Assembly (NCBI GenBank): GCA_000482765.1
Contig: AXWR01000013.1
Location: forward strand, 1-64,000
Length of the DNA stretch: 64,000 nt
DNA from: Meiothermus taiwanensis DSM 14542
Lineage (GTDB): Bacteria > Deinococcota > Deinococci > Deinococcales > Thermaceae
Direction: 5' to 3'
The notes under the pieces were generated by a model. The model was not told where the DNA came from. It ran no database searches and saw only the letters and a list, made by a program, of their open reading frames with translations. Position 1 is the first letter of the stretch; every line of letters starts with the position of its first letter. Position numbers and translations under genes: made by a program. This document shows positions 33,814-42,128 of this stretch, piece after piece.

Positions 33814-34242
33814 ATGAAGGTTCCAGAAGCGGTTTTTGTCTACGGTACCCTCCAGCAGGGCGAGCGCAACTTCCAGGTCTCGAAAGAGGCCGGCTGGCTG
33901 CGCTCGGCCGAGGCCTATATAGAAGGTTTCCAGCTCTTCCACATCCCCAAAGGCAAGGGCCGCCCCTACGCCTATCCAGGGGTGGTGCCGGGGGAGGGGC
34001 GGGTCTGGGGCGAGGTGCAGTGGTTTGCCGACCTGGAGTATGCCCTCCTGCTGCTGGATCGGCTCGAGGATGAAGGCCGCGAGTACCGGCGCATCCCCAC
34101 CACGGCCTACCTGAGCCAGCAAGCCCTGCAACCCTGCGCAGTCTGGGTGTATACCTATCCCAGCCTGCAGGCCATGCAAAGCGTCGCGGGCCTCTGGCTG
34201 CCGGAGGGGGTCTGGCGTGAAGAAACCCGGTCAGAGGGGTAA
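33814..34242 (+). CDS. Gamma-glutamylcyclotransferase-like (AIG2/GGCT fold) protein
   Basis: 142 residues. The N-terminal FVYGTLQQGERN is the substrate-binding signature of the GGCT/AIG2 fold, and the candidate catalytic glutamate lies in LDRLEDEGREYRR. Related proteins release 5-oxoproline from gamma-glutamyl compounds, but many bacterial members are uncharacterised. It lies 15 bp before glgA and may share its transcript; no functional link to glycogen is evident. Confidence 0.8.
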   Translation: MKVPEAVFVYGTLQQGERNFQVSKEAGWLRSAEAYIEGFQLFHIPKGKGRPYAYPGVVPGEGRVWGEVQWFADLEYALLLLDRLEDEGREYRRIPTTAYLSQQALQPCAVWVYTYPSLQAMQSVAGLWLPEGVWREETRSEG

Positions 34243-34257
34243 ACTGCCTATACGCCT

Positions 34258-35601
34258 ATGAAAGTTGCCTTTGTCGCCTCCGAAGCCTTCCCCTTTGCCA
34301 AGGTGGGGGGCCTGGCCGATGTGATCGGGAGCCTGCCCCAGGCCCTGAAGAAGCAGGGCCTCGAGCCCACCATCTTTATCCCCTGGTACTGGGGTATCCA
34401 GGGCTACTACGTGGGCGAGGCCTGGTTCAGCTTCGAAGGCCAGCGCGAGAAGATTGGGATCGGCCACGCCGAGCACGGCGGGGTGCGCTACGTGCTGGTG
34501 GGGCTGGGGGATTTCGCCCGCGACAAGCCCTACGGCTACCCCGACGACTTCCGCCGCTTCGTGCGCTTCGCCCTGGCCGCTGCCGAGCTGCTGGGCGATT
34601 TTGATATCGTACACGCCCACGACTGGCAGGCCGCCCTGCTGCCGCTGCTGCGCAACCTGGGCTGGTTCCGGGCCCGCACGGTCTACACCATCCACAACCT
34701 GGCCTACCAGGGGGTCTGGAACCCCGAGGACTTCTACGCCTGGACGCGCCTGCCGGGTGAGACCTACTACGGGGCGGGCCTCGAGCACCACGGCTCGGTC
34801 AACCTGATGAAGGCCGGCATCGTGAACGCCGACGCGGTGACCACCGTCTCGCCGCGCTATGCCTGGGAGATCACCACCCCCGAAGGGGGCGAGGGGCTCG
34901 ACGGGGTTCTGCGGGCCCAGCAGTGGAAGCTGCGGGGCATCCTGAACGGCCTCGACACCGAGTACTGGAACCCCGCCACCGACCCTTACCTGGCGCACCC
35001 CTACGACGCCAGTGACCTCTCGGGCAAGGCCCGCAACCGGGCTTTGTTGCTATCGGAGCTGGGCCTGGAAGACCGGCCCACCCTGGGGGTGGTCTCGCGT
35101 TTTGCCCATCAGAAAGGGATGGATTTGATTGCCGATGCAGTGGACGGCCTGATGGGCCTGGGGGTGAATCTGGTGGTGCTGGGCAGTGGCGACCCCAACC
35201 TCGAGCGCACCTTCGCCTGGATGGCCGCGCACCTCAAAGGCCGCCTGGCCTACACGCAGGGCTACAACGAACCCCTGGCCCACCGCATCTATGCCGGCTC
35301 CGACGGCTTTCTAATGCCCTCACGCTTCGAGCCTTGCGGCCTGGCCCAGCTCATCGCCATGCGCTACGGCACCCCGCCCATCGTGCGGGCGGTGGGCGGC
35401 CTCTTGGACACCGTAAAGCATGGGGAGACCGGCTTTATCTTCGAGACCGCGGACGTTGGGGGGATCCTCTGGGGGGTGCAGGCCTTTCTCCACCACCCCG
35501 ACCGCAAAGCCGTAGCCCGGCGGGCCATGCAGCAGGACTTTTCCTGGGAGAAACCGGCCCAGGAATACCTGGCCCTCTACCGGCAGCTGCTAGGGATTTG
35601 A
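34258..35601 (+). CDS. glgA: Glycogen synthase (ADP-glucose, GT5)
   Basis: 447 residues, close to the usual length for GlgA. The N-terminal ADP-glucose loop is KVGGLADVIGSLP (15-27). It also has VHAHDWQAALLPLL, a VSPRYAWEI segment and the C-terminal MPSRFEPCGLAQLIAMRYGTP donor-site motif. It extends alpha-1,4-glucan chains from ADP-glucose supplied by GlgC. The ATG follows AGAGGGG and a short AT-rich stretch. A hairpin 33 bp after the stop may end the transcript. Confidence 0.95.
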   Translation: MKVAFVASEAFPFAKVGGLADVIGSLPQALKKQGLEPTIFIPWYWGIQGYYVGEAWFSFEGQREKIGIGHAEHGGVRYVLVGLGDFARDKPYGYPDDFRRFVRFALAAAELLGDFDIVHAHDWQAALLPLLRNLGWFRARTVYTIHNLAYQGVWNPEDFYAWTRLPGETYYGAGLEHHGSVNLMKAGIVNADAVTTVSPRYAWEITTPEGGEGLDGVLRAQQWKLRGILNGLDTEYWNPATDPYLAHPYDASDLSGKARNRALLLSELGLEDRPTLGVVSRFAHQKGMDLIADAVDGLMGLGVNLVVLGSGDPNLERTFAWMAAHLKGRLAYTQGYNEPLAHRIYAGSDGFLMPSRFEPCGLAQLIAMRYGTPPIVRAVGGLLDTVKHGETGFIFETADVGGILWGVQAFLHHPDRKAVARRAMQQDFSWEKPAQEYLALYRQLLGI

Positions 35602-35633
35602 TGACTGCTTGCTTTTCGTGTCGACTGGCCGAA

Positions 35634-35662
35634 ACACTTCCATTGGAAGTGTCAGGCTTTTA
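35634..35662 (+). terminator. Candidate terminator after glgA
   Basis: Perfect 8-bp stem (ACACTTCC at 35634-35641, GGAAGTGT at 35645-35652, 3-nt loop) followed by CAGGCTTTTA. The T-run is short. Confidence 0.5.
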
Positions 35663-35670
35663 TCAACTGA

Positions 35671-35922
35671 GCCAGTGAAAGAGGGGCGTGGGATTGGTGG
35701 AGAAACTACCAGCACCAGCATGAACAACATCCGCTGATCATAGGTGGTGTTGTAGACCCACAGATCAAAAGTACCTGCTACCTGCATCAAGCATGGGATG
35801 GGGCTAGGTATGGGTTTATTCGGTTTTATGCCGAGCCTGTGGTCATTTCTCACAACGGAATCCAAAGGTATGTACTAGATTCGGTCAGTGGGCACTTAGG
35901 TTGCTTATGGTGTTTCGTTTGA
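35671..35922 (+). other. Open stretch without start codon; possible gene fossil in a 363-bp gap
   Basis: The region 35602-35964 holds no confident gene. One plus-strand frame is open for 83 codons to a TGA at 35920-35922 with a protein-like composition (GGVVDPQIKSTCYLHQAWDG, GFIRFYAEPVVISHNGI) but no usable start near its beginning. It could be a decayed gene remnant or chance. The end of the gap also holds the promoter and ribosome-binding site of the lipoprotein at 35965. Confidence 0.3.
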
Positions 35923-35964
35923 ACACTGCAAACACATAAAGCACGTGTGGCCCAAAGGAGGATT

Positions 35965-36888
35965 ATGAGAAAATTGGTGAAAGCCACCGGCCTTTTAGTT
36001 CTCCTCAGCATGTTGGTATCTTGCTCGCCTGGGTCAAGTGATTTGAGTAATGATGTTCCTGGGGTGCCTACTGACTCCCTCACTGTTTTTAGCGCGAGTC
36101 AGGCCAGTGCCCACAAGTCAATACTGGTAAATTATGTTGACCAAATCGCGACAGGCATAGGAGGTGGCGTAGGCACTCTCAACGCCTTGGGATTTGCGGC
36201 CGCGTTGGTTGAGCGGGAGTACCCTCAGGTGGCTGGCTACCTGCGCCAACTGGGGGTAGAGGGAAGCCTTATCCACGTGCAAGGTACGCTAAATTGCCCG
36301 GGAGGTGGGAGCATTACATATCCGGATAATCCGGTTGATAGGGATCGGGATGGTATTCCCGCAAGCGCTGAGGCTTTCTACAACAACTGCAGAGACAGCA
36401 ATGGTGCTGTTACCAATGGTTCGATAAAAATTCGGGATAAAAACGACGGCGATCCACGCAGCGGTTATACGGTTGTAATCAACCTGAGTGTGAGTGGCGG
36501 CGCCAGCCAAGGCAGGCTTGTCTTGGGTGTAGATTTTACCCCGGGCTCGGGCGGGGCCTACCAGGTTCGATACGGGTTCCTAATCGAGGAGGGTAGAGAC
36601 AAAATTGCTTTTGGGCTCAACCTGAGTTACACACCCAGCTTGGATGGCAATAGCAACCCTTACGATGCAGGGGTCACCAACTTTAATGGCCGTTTTGCCT
36701 ACAGGGTATCTGGTGAAAATTTTGTGCTTGATATGAATGGTGAGAACCTGCAACATAACAGGGCAAGCTGCATGTCCTCCTTCATTGCTGGCAAGGCCAC
36801 CTTCCAGGACAGCGCCAGCAACAGGCTGGTAATTCAGTACAACGGCTGCAACAGCTATACGGTAACCTATAACGGCAACCCAATATAG
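35965..36888 (+). CDS. Lipoprotein of unknown function
   Basis: 307 residues from the ATG at 35965, which has a strong AAAGGAGG 5 nt upstream; an in-frame ATG six codons earlier overlaps that site. A signal peptide ends in a lipobox-like LVSCS (Cys21). I recognise no domain. The body is rich in G, N, S and T and in alternating hydrophobic strands, with NCPGGGSITYPDNPVDRD and three further cysteines (residues 138, 265 and 290), which suggests a secreted beta-rich protein. Base composition is more AT-rich than the flanking genes, so acquisition by transfer is possible. It stands alone between glgA and the convergent ddl. Confidence 0.75.
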   Translation: MRKLVKATGLLVLLSMLVSCSPGSSDLSNDVPGVPTDSLTVFSASQASAHKSILVNYVDQIATGIGGGVGTLNALGFAAALVEREYPQVAGYLRQLGVEGSLIHVQGTLNCPGGGSITYPDNPVDRDRDGIPASAEAFYNNCRDSNGAVTNGSIKIRDKNDGDPRSGYTVVINLSVSGGASQGRLVLGVDFTPGSGGAYQVRYGFLIEEGRDKIAFGLNLSYTPSLDGNSNPYDAGVTNFNGRFAYRVSGENFVLDMNGENLQHNRASCMSSFIAGKATFQDSASNRLVIQYNGCNSYTVTYNGNPI

Positions 36889-36910
36889 TTGGTGCTGCGT
36901 GCACAACTAC

Positions 36911-36947
36911 GCCGGGCTGTCTATTCTGGGCAGCCCGGCTGGACTTT
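36911..36947 (+). terminator. Candidate terminator after the unknown lipoprotein
   Basis: 9-bp perfect stem (GCCGGGCTG at 36911-36919, CAGCCCGGC at 36931-36939, 11-nt loop) followed by TGGACTTTT. It lies between convergent genes. Confidence 0.5.
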
Positions 36948-36989
36948 TGCCGAGATTTCTTCCTGCAAAGTGAAGAGTGACCTTTAGAT

Positions 36990-38036
<1,047 letters not shown>

Positions 38037-38065
38037 CTACTTCGCTGCCGCGGCCCATGACCCAC

Positions 38066-38071
38066 TAGACT
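38066..38071 (+). promoter_or_regulatory. -10 box of a leaderless gene
   Basis: TAGACT followed by exactly 6 nt and then the ATG at 38078, with no ribosome-binding site. This spacing puts the transcription start at or near the start codon. Confidence 0.55.
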
Positions 38072-38077
38072 AGGGCT

Positions 38078-38410
38078 ATGAGCTGGATTGTGGTTTTTCT
38101 GGCCCTCTTTGTACTCATCGCCCTGTTTGGCCTGGTCAACTACTGGGGTTACCGGCGGGTCGAGCAGGCCCAGCAGGCCTGGTTCCGCCAGATGCTGGGC
38201 GAGGGGGTGGACCTCGAGACTTTCCTCCAGTCGGCCCCTTACGAGTACAAACCCCTCAAGGGCAGCAAGGCCTATGGCATCGTGGACAAGCGCACCGGCG
38301 AGGAGGTCTACCGGGCCAGAACCCCCGAGGAGGCCGAGGCCTGGATTGTCACCAACACCCTGGCGGAACAGGGAAAGCTGCCAGAGGCCAACCCGGAAAA
38401 CCCCGGCTAG
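38078..38410 (+). CDS. Small single-pass membrane protein of unknown function
   Basis: 110 residues: one N-terminal hydrophobic segment (about 3-24) and a soluble cytoplasmic-type domain with GEGVDLETFLQSAPYEYKPL and a C-terminal helix containing TPEEAEAWIVTNTLAEQ. I do not recognise the family. The start is supported by a -10 box 6 nt upstream (leaderless pattern). Its TAG stop interlocks with the stop of convergent mutM (shared CTAG at 38407-38410). Confidence 0.7.
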   Translation: MSWIVVFLALFVLIALFGLVNYWGYRRVEQAQQAWFRQMLGEGVDLETFLQSAPYEYKPLKGSKAYGIVDKRTGEEVYRARTPEEAEAWIVTNTLAEQGKLPEANPENPG

Positions 38411-39213
38411 AGGCTATCTGGCTGGCACTGCGGGCAGAAGTGGGTTCCACGGCCGCCCACCACAATCTTGGCAATCCGGCCCTTGCAGCCCCTGCGCTTG
38501 CAGGGCTGGCCGGTGCGGTCGTAGGCGTTGTGTTGGAACTGGAAGTAGCCAGGCTGGCCATTGGGCTGCCGGTAACTCTGGTCGGAAAGCGTGGAGCCAC
38601 CGGCCTCCACCGCCCGCTCCATCACCTCCCGGATGGCCCTGTACAGCCTCCTGATCTCAGGCAAAGATAGCGTATGGGCGGGCCGTTCGGGGTGAATTTT
38701 GCTCAGCCACAGCGCCTCGTCGGCGTAGATATTGCCCAGCCCCGCCACCGCTTCTTGCGCGAGCAGCACCTCCTTGATCTTCCGGGGGGTGCTAAGTGCC
38801 TGCTGGAAGTGCGCGAGGGTGAAATGGTCCGAGAGCGGTTCGGGCCCCATGCGCTCCAGGAGGCCAATCTCACGGTAGTCGCCCGCCTTTACCACCCACC
38901 ACTTCCCAAAGCGCCGGGGGTCGGTGTAGTAGAGGATCCGGTCGGGCAGGTGCAGGGTGACCCGGGTATGCCGGTGCGGCTCAAAGCGAAAGCCCCCGGT
39001 CATACCCAGGTGCACGATGAGCTCGAGGTTCTTATCCAGGTGAATAATCAGGTACTTGCCCCGGCGGGAAGTACCCAGCACCCTGCGCCCCTCGGCCCGC
39101 TCGGTGTTGCGGTAGCGGGCGGGGTCTTGGTGCCGGAGTTGTTGGATGCGCTGGCCCAGCAGGTAGGGCTCGAGGATGCGCCGGGTGGTCTCCACTTCAG
39201 GTAGTTCGGGCAT
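38407..39213 (-). CDS. mutM: Formamidopyrimidine-DNA glycosylase
   Basis: 268 residues. The invariant N-terminus PELPEVETTRR provides the catalytic Pro2 and Glu3; NIYADEALW (about 165-173) is the helix-two-turn-helix region; the C-terminus has a four-cysteine zinc finger (CKRRGC and CPQC). It excises oxidised purines such as 8-oxoguanine and nicks the strand. All catalytic residues are present and the length is standard. Convergent and interlocked with the small membrane protein gene. Confidence 0.95.
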   Translation of the reverse strand: MPELPEVETTRRILEPYLLGQRIQQLRHQDPARYRNTERAEGRRVLGTSRRGKYLIIHLDKNLELIVHLGMTGGFRFEPHRHTRVTLHLPDRILYYTDPRRFGKWWVVKAGDYREIGLLERMGPEPLSDHFTLAHFQQALSTPRKIKEVLLAQEAVAGLGNIYADEALWLSKIHPERPAHTLSLPEIRRLYRAIREVMERAVEAGGSTLSDQSYRQPNGQPGYFQFQHNAYDRTGQPCKRRGCKGRIAKIVVGGRGTHFCPQCQPDSL

Positions 39214-39336
39214 GGCCGTCTTTGTTTATACCAGCCCTCGGCCAAAACAACCCTGCCGCGCGTAACGAAGGCCAGACAAACAGGTTAGCAAAGGCACAGT
39301 GCACAGCCCAGGTTCTCCCTAAACTACTCACTGGCT

Positions 39337-39594
39337 ATGATTACGATGTACACAACCTCCTGGTGTCCCGACTGCCACGCCGCCAAACAAGCCCTAACCA
39401 ACCTTGGCCTGCCCTTCCAGGAAATCAACATCGAGCATGATCCCACCGCGGCCGAGCTGGTCATGAAGATCAACAACGGCAAGCGCAGTGTACCCACCCT
39501 GGTGTACAAAGAGCACGCCACCTCGATGAGCCGCTTCTCCATTAGCAAGCTCAGGGCCTGGATAGAGCAGGTCGGCCTTCAGGCCAGCCTATAG
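39337..39594 (+). CDS. Glutaredoxin-like (mycoredoxin-type) protein
   Basis: 85 residues, thioredoxin fold. The redox motif is WCPDC (9-13) near the N-terminus, followed by QEINIEHDPTAAELVMKINNG and a cis-proline motif SVPTL. The Asp between the cysteines and the short length fit the glutaredoxin-like group that includes mycoredoxin rather than classical CPYC glutaredoxins. It probably reduces protein disulfides or mixed thiol disulfides in the cytosol. Single gene; downstream lies a repeat fragment shared with a convergent regulator. Confidence 0.85.
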   Translation: MITMYTTSWCPDCHAAKQALTNLGLPFQEINIEHDPTAAELVMKINNGKRSVPTLVYKEHATSMSRFSISKLRAWIEQVGLQASL

Positions 39595-39655
39595 TACCGG
39601 ATTCAAAAAGATAATTTTCAAATCGCTTCGCTCGGCGAAGAAAGCACATCCCTGG
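39595..39655 (-). repeat. Dispersed intergenic repeat, unit D (partial)
   Basis: TACCGGATTCAAAAAGATA at 39595-39613 matches the end motif of unit A in inverted form (14831-14850, one mismatch). The next block, read on the minus strand, gives TTCTTCGC-GAGCG-AGCG, as in units B and C. A small hairpin (CTTCG/CGAAG, 39625-39639) lies inside, between two convergent genes. Confidence 0.55.
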
Positions 39656-39710
39656 TGCTTTTCCAGGGGCTTGCAGCTTGTGCGTTGGGGGCACCGACCC
39701 CCGTCTGGAG

Positions 39711-41552
39711 TTAGTTTTTCCTGGCGGCCTCTACCGCGCTTCGAAAAAATTCGAATACCTCCACTTTAGGAGCCGACTGCGCTAAAAGAGGCGGCGCCAC
39801 ACGGTAGGAGGTGACCTCGAGGTCTATCAGACCGCTCTCAGCGCTGCTGGTCAGGCGGATGCTGGCGCCAGCCGGCACCCGGAACCAGACGTCGAGCTCC
39901 TCCTGCAAAGGCAACAAAAGCGCATTGTCAGCCAGCGCACCGGCCTGGATGCCCGGGAGGAAGATGGCGCGGGCTTCGCGGGGCTCCTGAATTTCCAGCA
40001 CGAGGGGGGCGGCGCGACCCGAGATGCCGACTCCCAGGGGGTTTTCTACATAGGCGTTGCCCTTGAGGTGCAGCAGCGAGGCTTCATCGTGCGCTGCCCA
40101 GATAATGCCCGAGGCAGTGCTCTGGGAGGGTGTGCGCATCCAGCGCACATGGCGTCCATCCACCTCAAAGCCCTGTCCAAAGCGGGCCTCCTCCAGCAGA
40201 ACCAGTTCGCTGCCCTTGGCCACTTCGCTAAGGCTGGGCGCCATCGGAAGGGTTTCGTGCATGCCCAGCCAGGCCTTGAGGCCGTAGCGGGTCCAGCCCG
40301 GCAGGGTGTTGACAAAAGTGCCCCAGTCGGCGGTATCCCCGGCCATCAGGCGGTGGTAGGCCTCGGCCATGCGCTGCTCTTCCATCGCGCACTGCAGGGC
40401 GGCCTGGCGGTGGTACTGCTGGCGTCGACCGGGCTGCAATCCCAGGTACAAAACCCGGCGGCTGGCGTCATCGGAAAACTGCCACTGGCCGGCATAGATC
40501 AACCAGCCGCGGCGCTCGAGTTCGTCGAGGTAGGGCGTGGCCTCGAGGGCATCCAGCAACCCCTGGCTGTAGGGGCCGGGGTGCACCGACAGGCGCTCCA
40601 GGGCCAGCCGGGCCTCCAGCGACAACATCCGGGACTCGAGCTGAACCTGCGCCCGCACCCGCTGGGGCAAGGGCATCTCGCTGCCGTTGTGCGGCACAGC
40701 CAGCAGCTCCCGCAGGTGGCCGGGCGACCCCCCCGAGGCCAGAAACAGCCGTGCTGCCTGGGCAAAGGGCAGGTTGGCGAGCACGGAAGCGCGGGCCTCC
40801 GCCCAGGACAGGGGTGGCAGGGTGATGTAGCGGGTGCGCTCGGCGGGGTAATGGCTTCTCAGCTCCAGGATGAGCCTGGGATCCTCGCCGTAGGAGGAAC
40901 GCTCCACCACCCAAAGCCCGTCCCGGTCGGTAAGTATGCGCTCTATCGAAACATCGGCGTAGGGGGGGCGCAGGTAGTGCAGGGCCTTGCCACCCCCTCG
41001 AGGGCCCTCCAGAAAGGGCATCCCCAGGGCTTTAGCCAGAGCTTGAGCAAAAGCCGTGCGCCCGGAACCGGGCCGTCCAGTTAGAATCAACACCGAGGGC
41101 AAAACGATCTGCGAGGCCACCTCCTGCACCAAACGCTCGCGCCCTACCATGCCGGAGCTATTGGCCATGAGCTGTGAGCGCTGGCCCTCGAGCCAGGCCC
41201 TGAACTCCACCGAGATTTCCTCCAGCCCTTCCATGGGCGCCCCCGGCGCCGGGGTACGATCCAGGGTAATAAAAGGTGGCAGTTGTAGGGGGTCTTCCCC
41301 GGCTTTGAACAAGGTATACCCCAGGGGGGCCAAAGCCTGGCCCAGGCGGTGCAGCTCAACCCGCAGGTTCTGTGAGGCCGCCGAGTGGCCCCAGAGCAGA
41401 TCCGCCAGCACTTCGCGGCGGGTAGCCCCTTCCAGGGCAAGGTAGTACAGTATGGCCAGACCCTTGCGCTGAAGTTTCAACTCGCGCCCCTGGTACTCCA
41501 GCCGGGCCGGGCCCCATAGTTTAAGCTGAATGGGTCCTCCGGATTTACTCAT
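39711..41552 (-). CDS. SARP-like regulator with degenerate STAND/AAA NTPase domain
   Basis: 613 residues from the ATG at 41552 (GGAG 7 nt upstream). Residues about 8-85 form a winged-helix domain of the OmpR/SARP type (IQLKLWGPARLEYQGRELKL, then REVLADLLWGHSAASQNLRVELHRL). A P-loop NTPase-like domain starts near 155 with TGRPGSGRTAF (158-168), where the usual Walker A lysine is arginine (Arg165). A helical region (about 280-450) and a beta-rich C-terminal domain (about 470-605) follow; the C-terminal part is unfamiliar. It is probably a transcription factor; ATP hydrolysis is doubtful. No target is obvious; a palindrome 280 bp upstream is a candidate operator. Confidence 0.7.
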   Translation of the reverse strand: MSKSGGPIQLKLWGPARLEYQGRELKLQRKGLAILYYLALEGATRREVLADLLWGHSAASQNLRVELHRLGQALAPLGYTLFKAGEDPLQLPPFITLDRTPAPGAPMEGLEEISVEFRAWLEGQRSQLMANSSGMVGRERLVQEVASQIVLPSVLILTGRPGSGRTAFAQALAKALGMPFLEGPRGGGKALHYLRPPYADVSIERILTDRDGLWVVERSSYGEDPRLILELRSHYPAERTRYITLPPLSWAEARASVLANLPFAQAARLFLASGGSPGHLRELLAVPHNGSEMPLPQRVRAQVQLESRMLSLEARLALERLSVHPGPYSQGLLDALEATPYLDELERRGWLIYAGQWQFSDDASRRVLYLGLQPGRRQQYHRQAALQCAMEEQRMAEAYHRLMAGDTADWGTFVNTLPGWTRYGLKAWLGMHETLPMAPSLSEVAKGSELVLLEEARFGQGFEVDGRHVRWMRTPSQSTASGIIWAAHDEASLLHLKGNAYVENPLGVGISGRAAPLVLEIQEPREARAIFLPGIQAGALADNALLLPLQEELDVWFRVPAGASIRLTSSAESGLIDLEVTSYRVAPPLLAQSAPKVEVFEFFRSAVEAARKN

Positions 41553-41834
41553 GTACACGCTCCTTGCTCAATGTCCAGTGGGCCCAGGCGGCGTATGTGC
41601 GACCGTATACCTGTCCCGCACGAATCCCCGGTCGACTATTGCGCAGCGTTGAGAGGGCGTAAGGGCACACCACCAGGGCCAATTCAGCATGGGATCGCTT
41701 CGGCAAACCCCGCCGGAAAAAACCTCCGAGCGGTTGGCTCGAGCCAGCTTGCTTGTGTTTGCTACCTCCCCTTCTCAAGGCGTGAACTCCTTCGTTAAAC
41801 CTCCCATGCAGGGTAACACGGTGAAAGCCAACCC

Positions 41835-41853
41835 GATGTGCAAAATGCACATC
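41835..41853. promoter_or_regulatory. Operator-like palindrome upstream of the SARP-like regulator
   Basis: GATGTGCA (41835-41842) and TGCACATC (41846-41853) are perfect 8-bp arms around AAA. The form fits a dimeric DNA-binding protein site, but it lies about 280 bp from the regulator start, and the factor is unknown. Confidence 0.35.
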
Positions 41854-41960
41854 CACGTAACACCCACACCCCAAGGGGGTGGACGCTGTACACGACCCCT
41901 ACCGTTAATGGCGCAGCAAAACCGCAACAGCAAGCACGACGGGGTTTTTCACCGGAGCCA

Positions 41961-42080
41961 ATACCGGATTGGGGTAGTCGGCCACCTTCCAGCACCGAAC
42001 CAACCCCACCAAAGGGACACGTTTTCTTCGCTGAGCGTGGCGCGGGGTGTGCGCTAGGATGCAAGAAGCTGGCCGTGGAG
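41961..42080 (+). repeat. Dispersed intergenic repeat, unit B (longest copy)
   Basis: Begins ATACCGGATT like unit A, continues with an imperfect stem (GGGGTAGTCGG against CCGAACCAACCCC), then follows unit C closely through ACCAAAGGGACACG, TTCTTCGCTGAGCGTGGCG and CTAGGATGCAAGAAGCTGGCC. This copy joins the parts seen separately in A and C, so it probably approximates the full element. Confidence 0.75.
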
Positions 42081-42128
42081 CAGGCCGTTAGCAAGCCATG
42101 GTGGTGCCAATTTGCTTGCCCGGGGGTG

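Larger units (their letters stand above)
41553..42128. other. Intergenic region, 576 bp, no gene
   Basis: Several short frames here look like chance. The stretch holds the presumed promoter of the SARP-like regulator, a palindrome (41835-41853) and repeat unit B (41961-42080). It separates the start of the regulator gene from the end of argS. Confidence 0.55.

Noticed and set aside
41545..41874. 109-codon minus-strand frame before the SARP-like gene
   Set aside because: It runs into the regulator start in another frame, has no ribosome-binding site, and includes the operator-like palindrome; it is more likely the promoter region.
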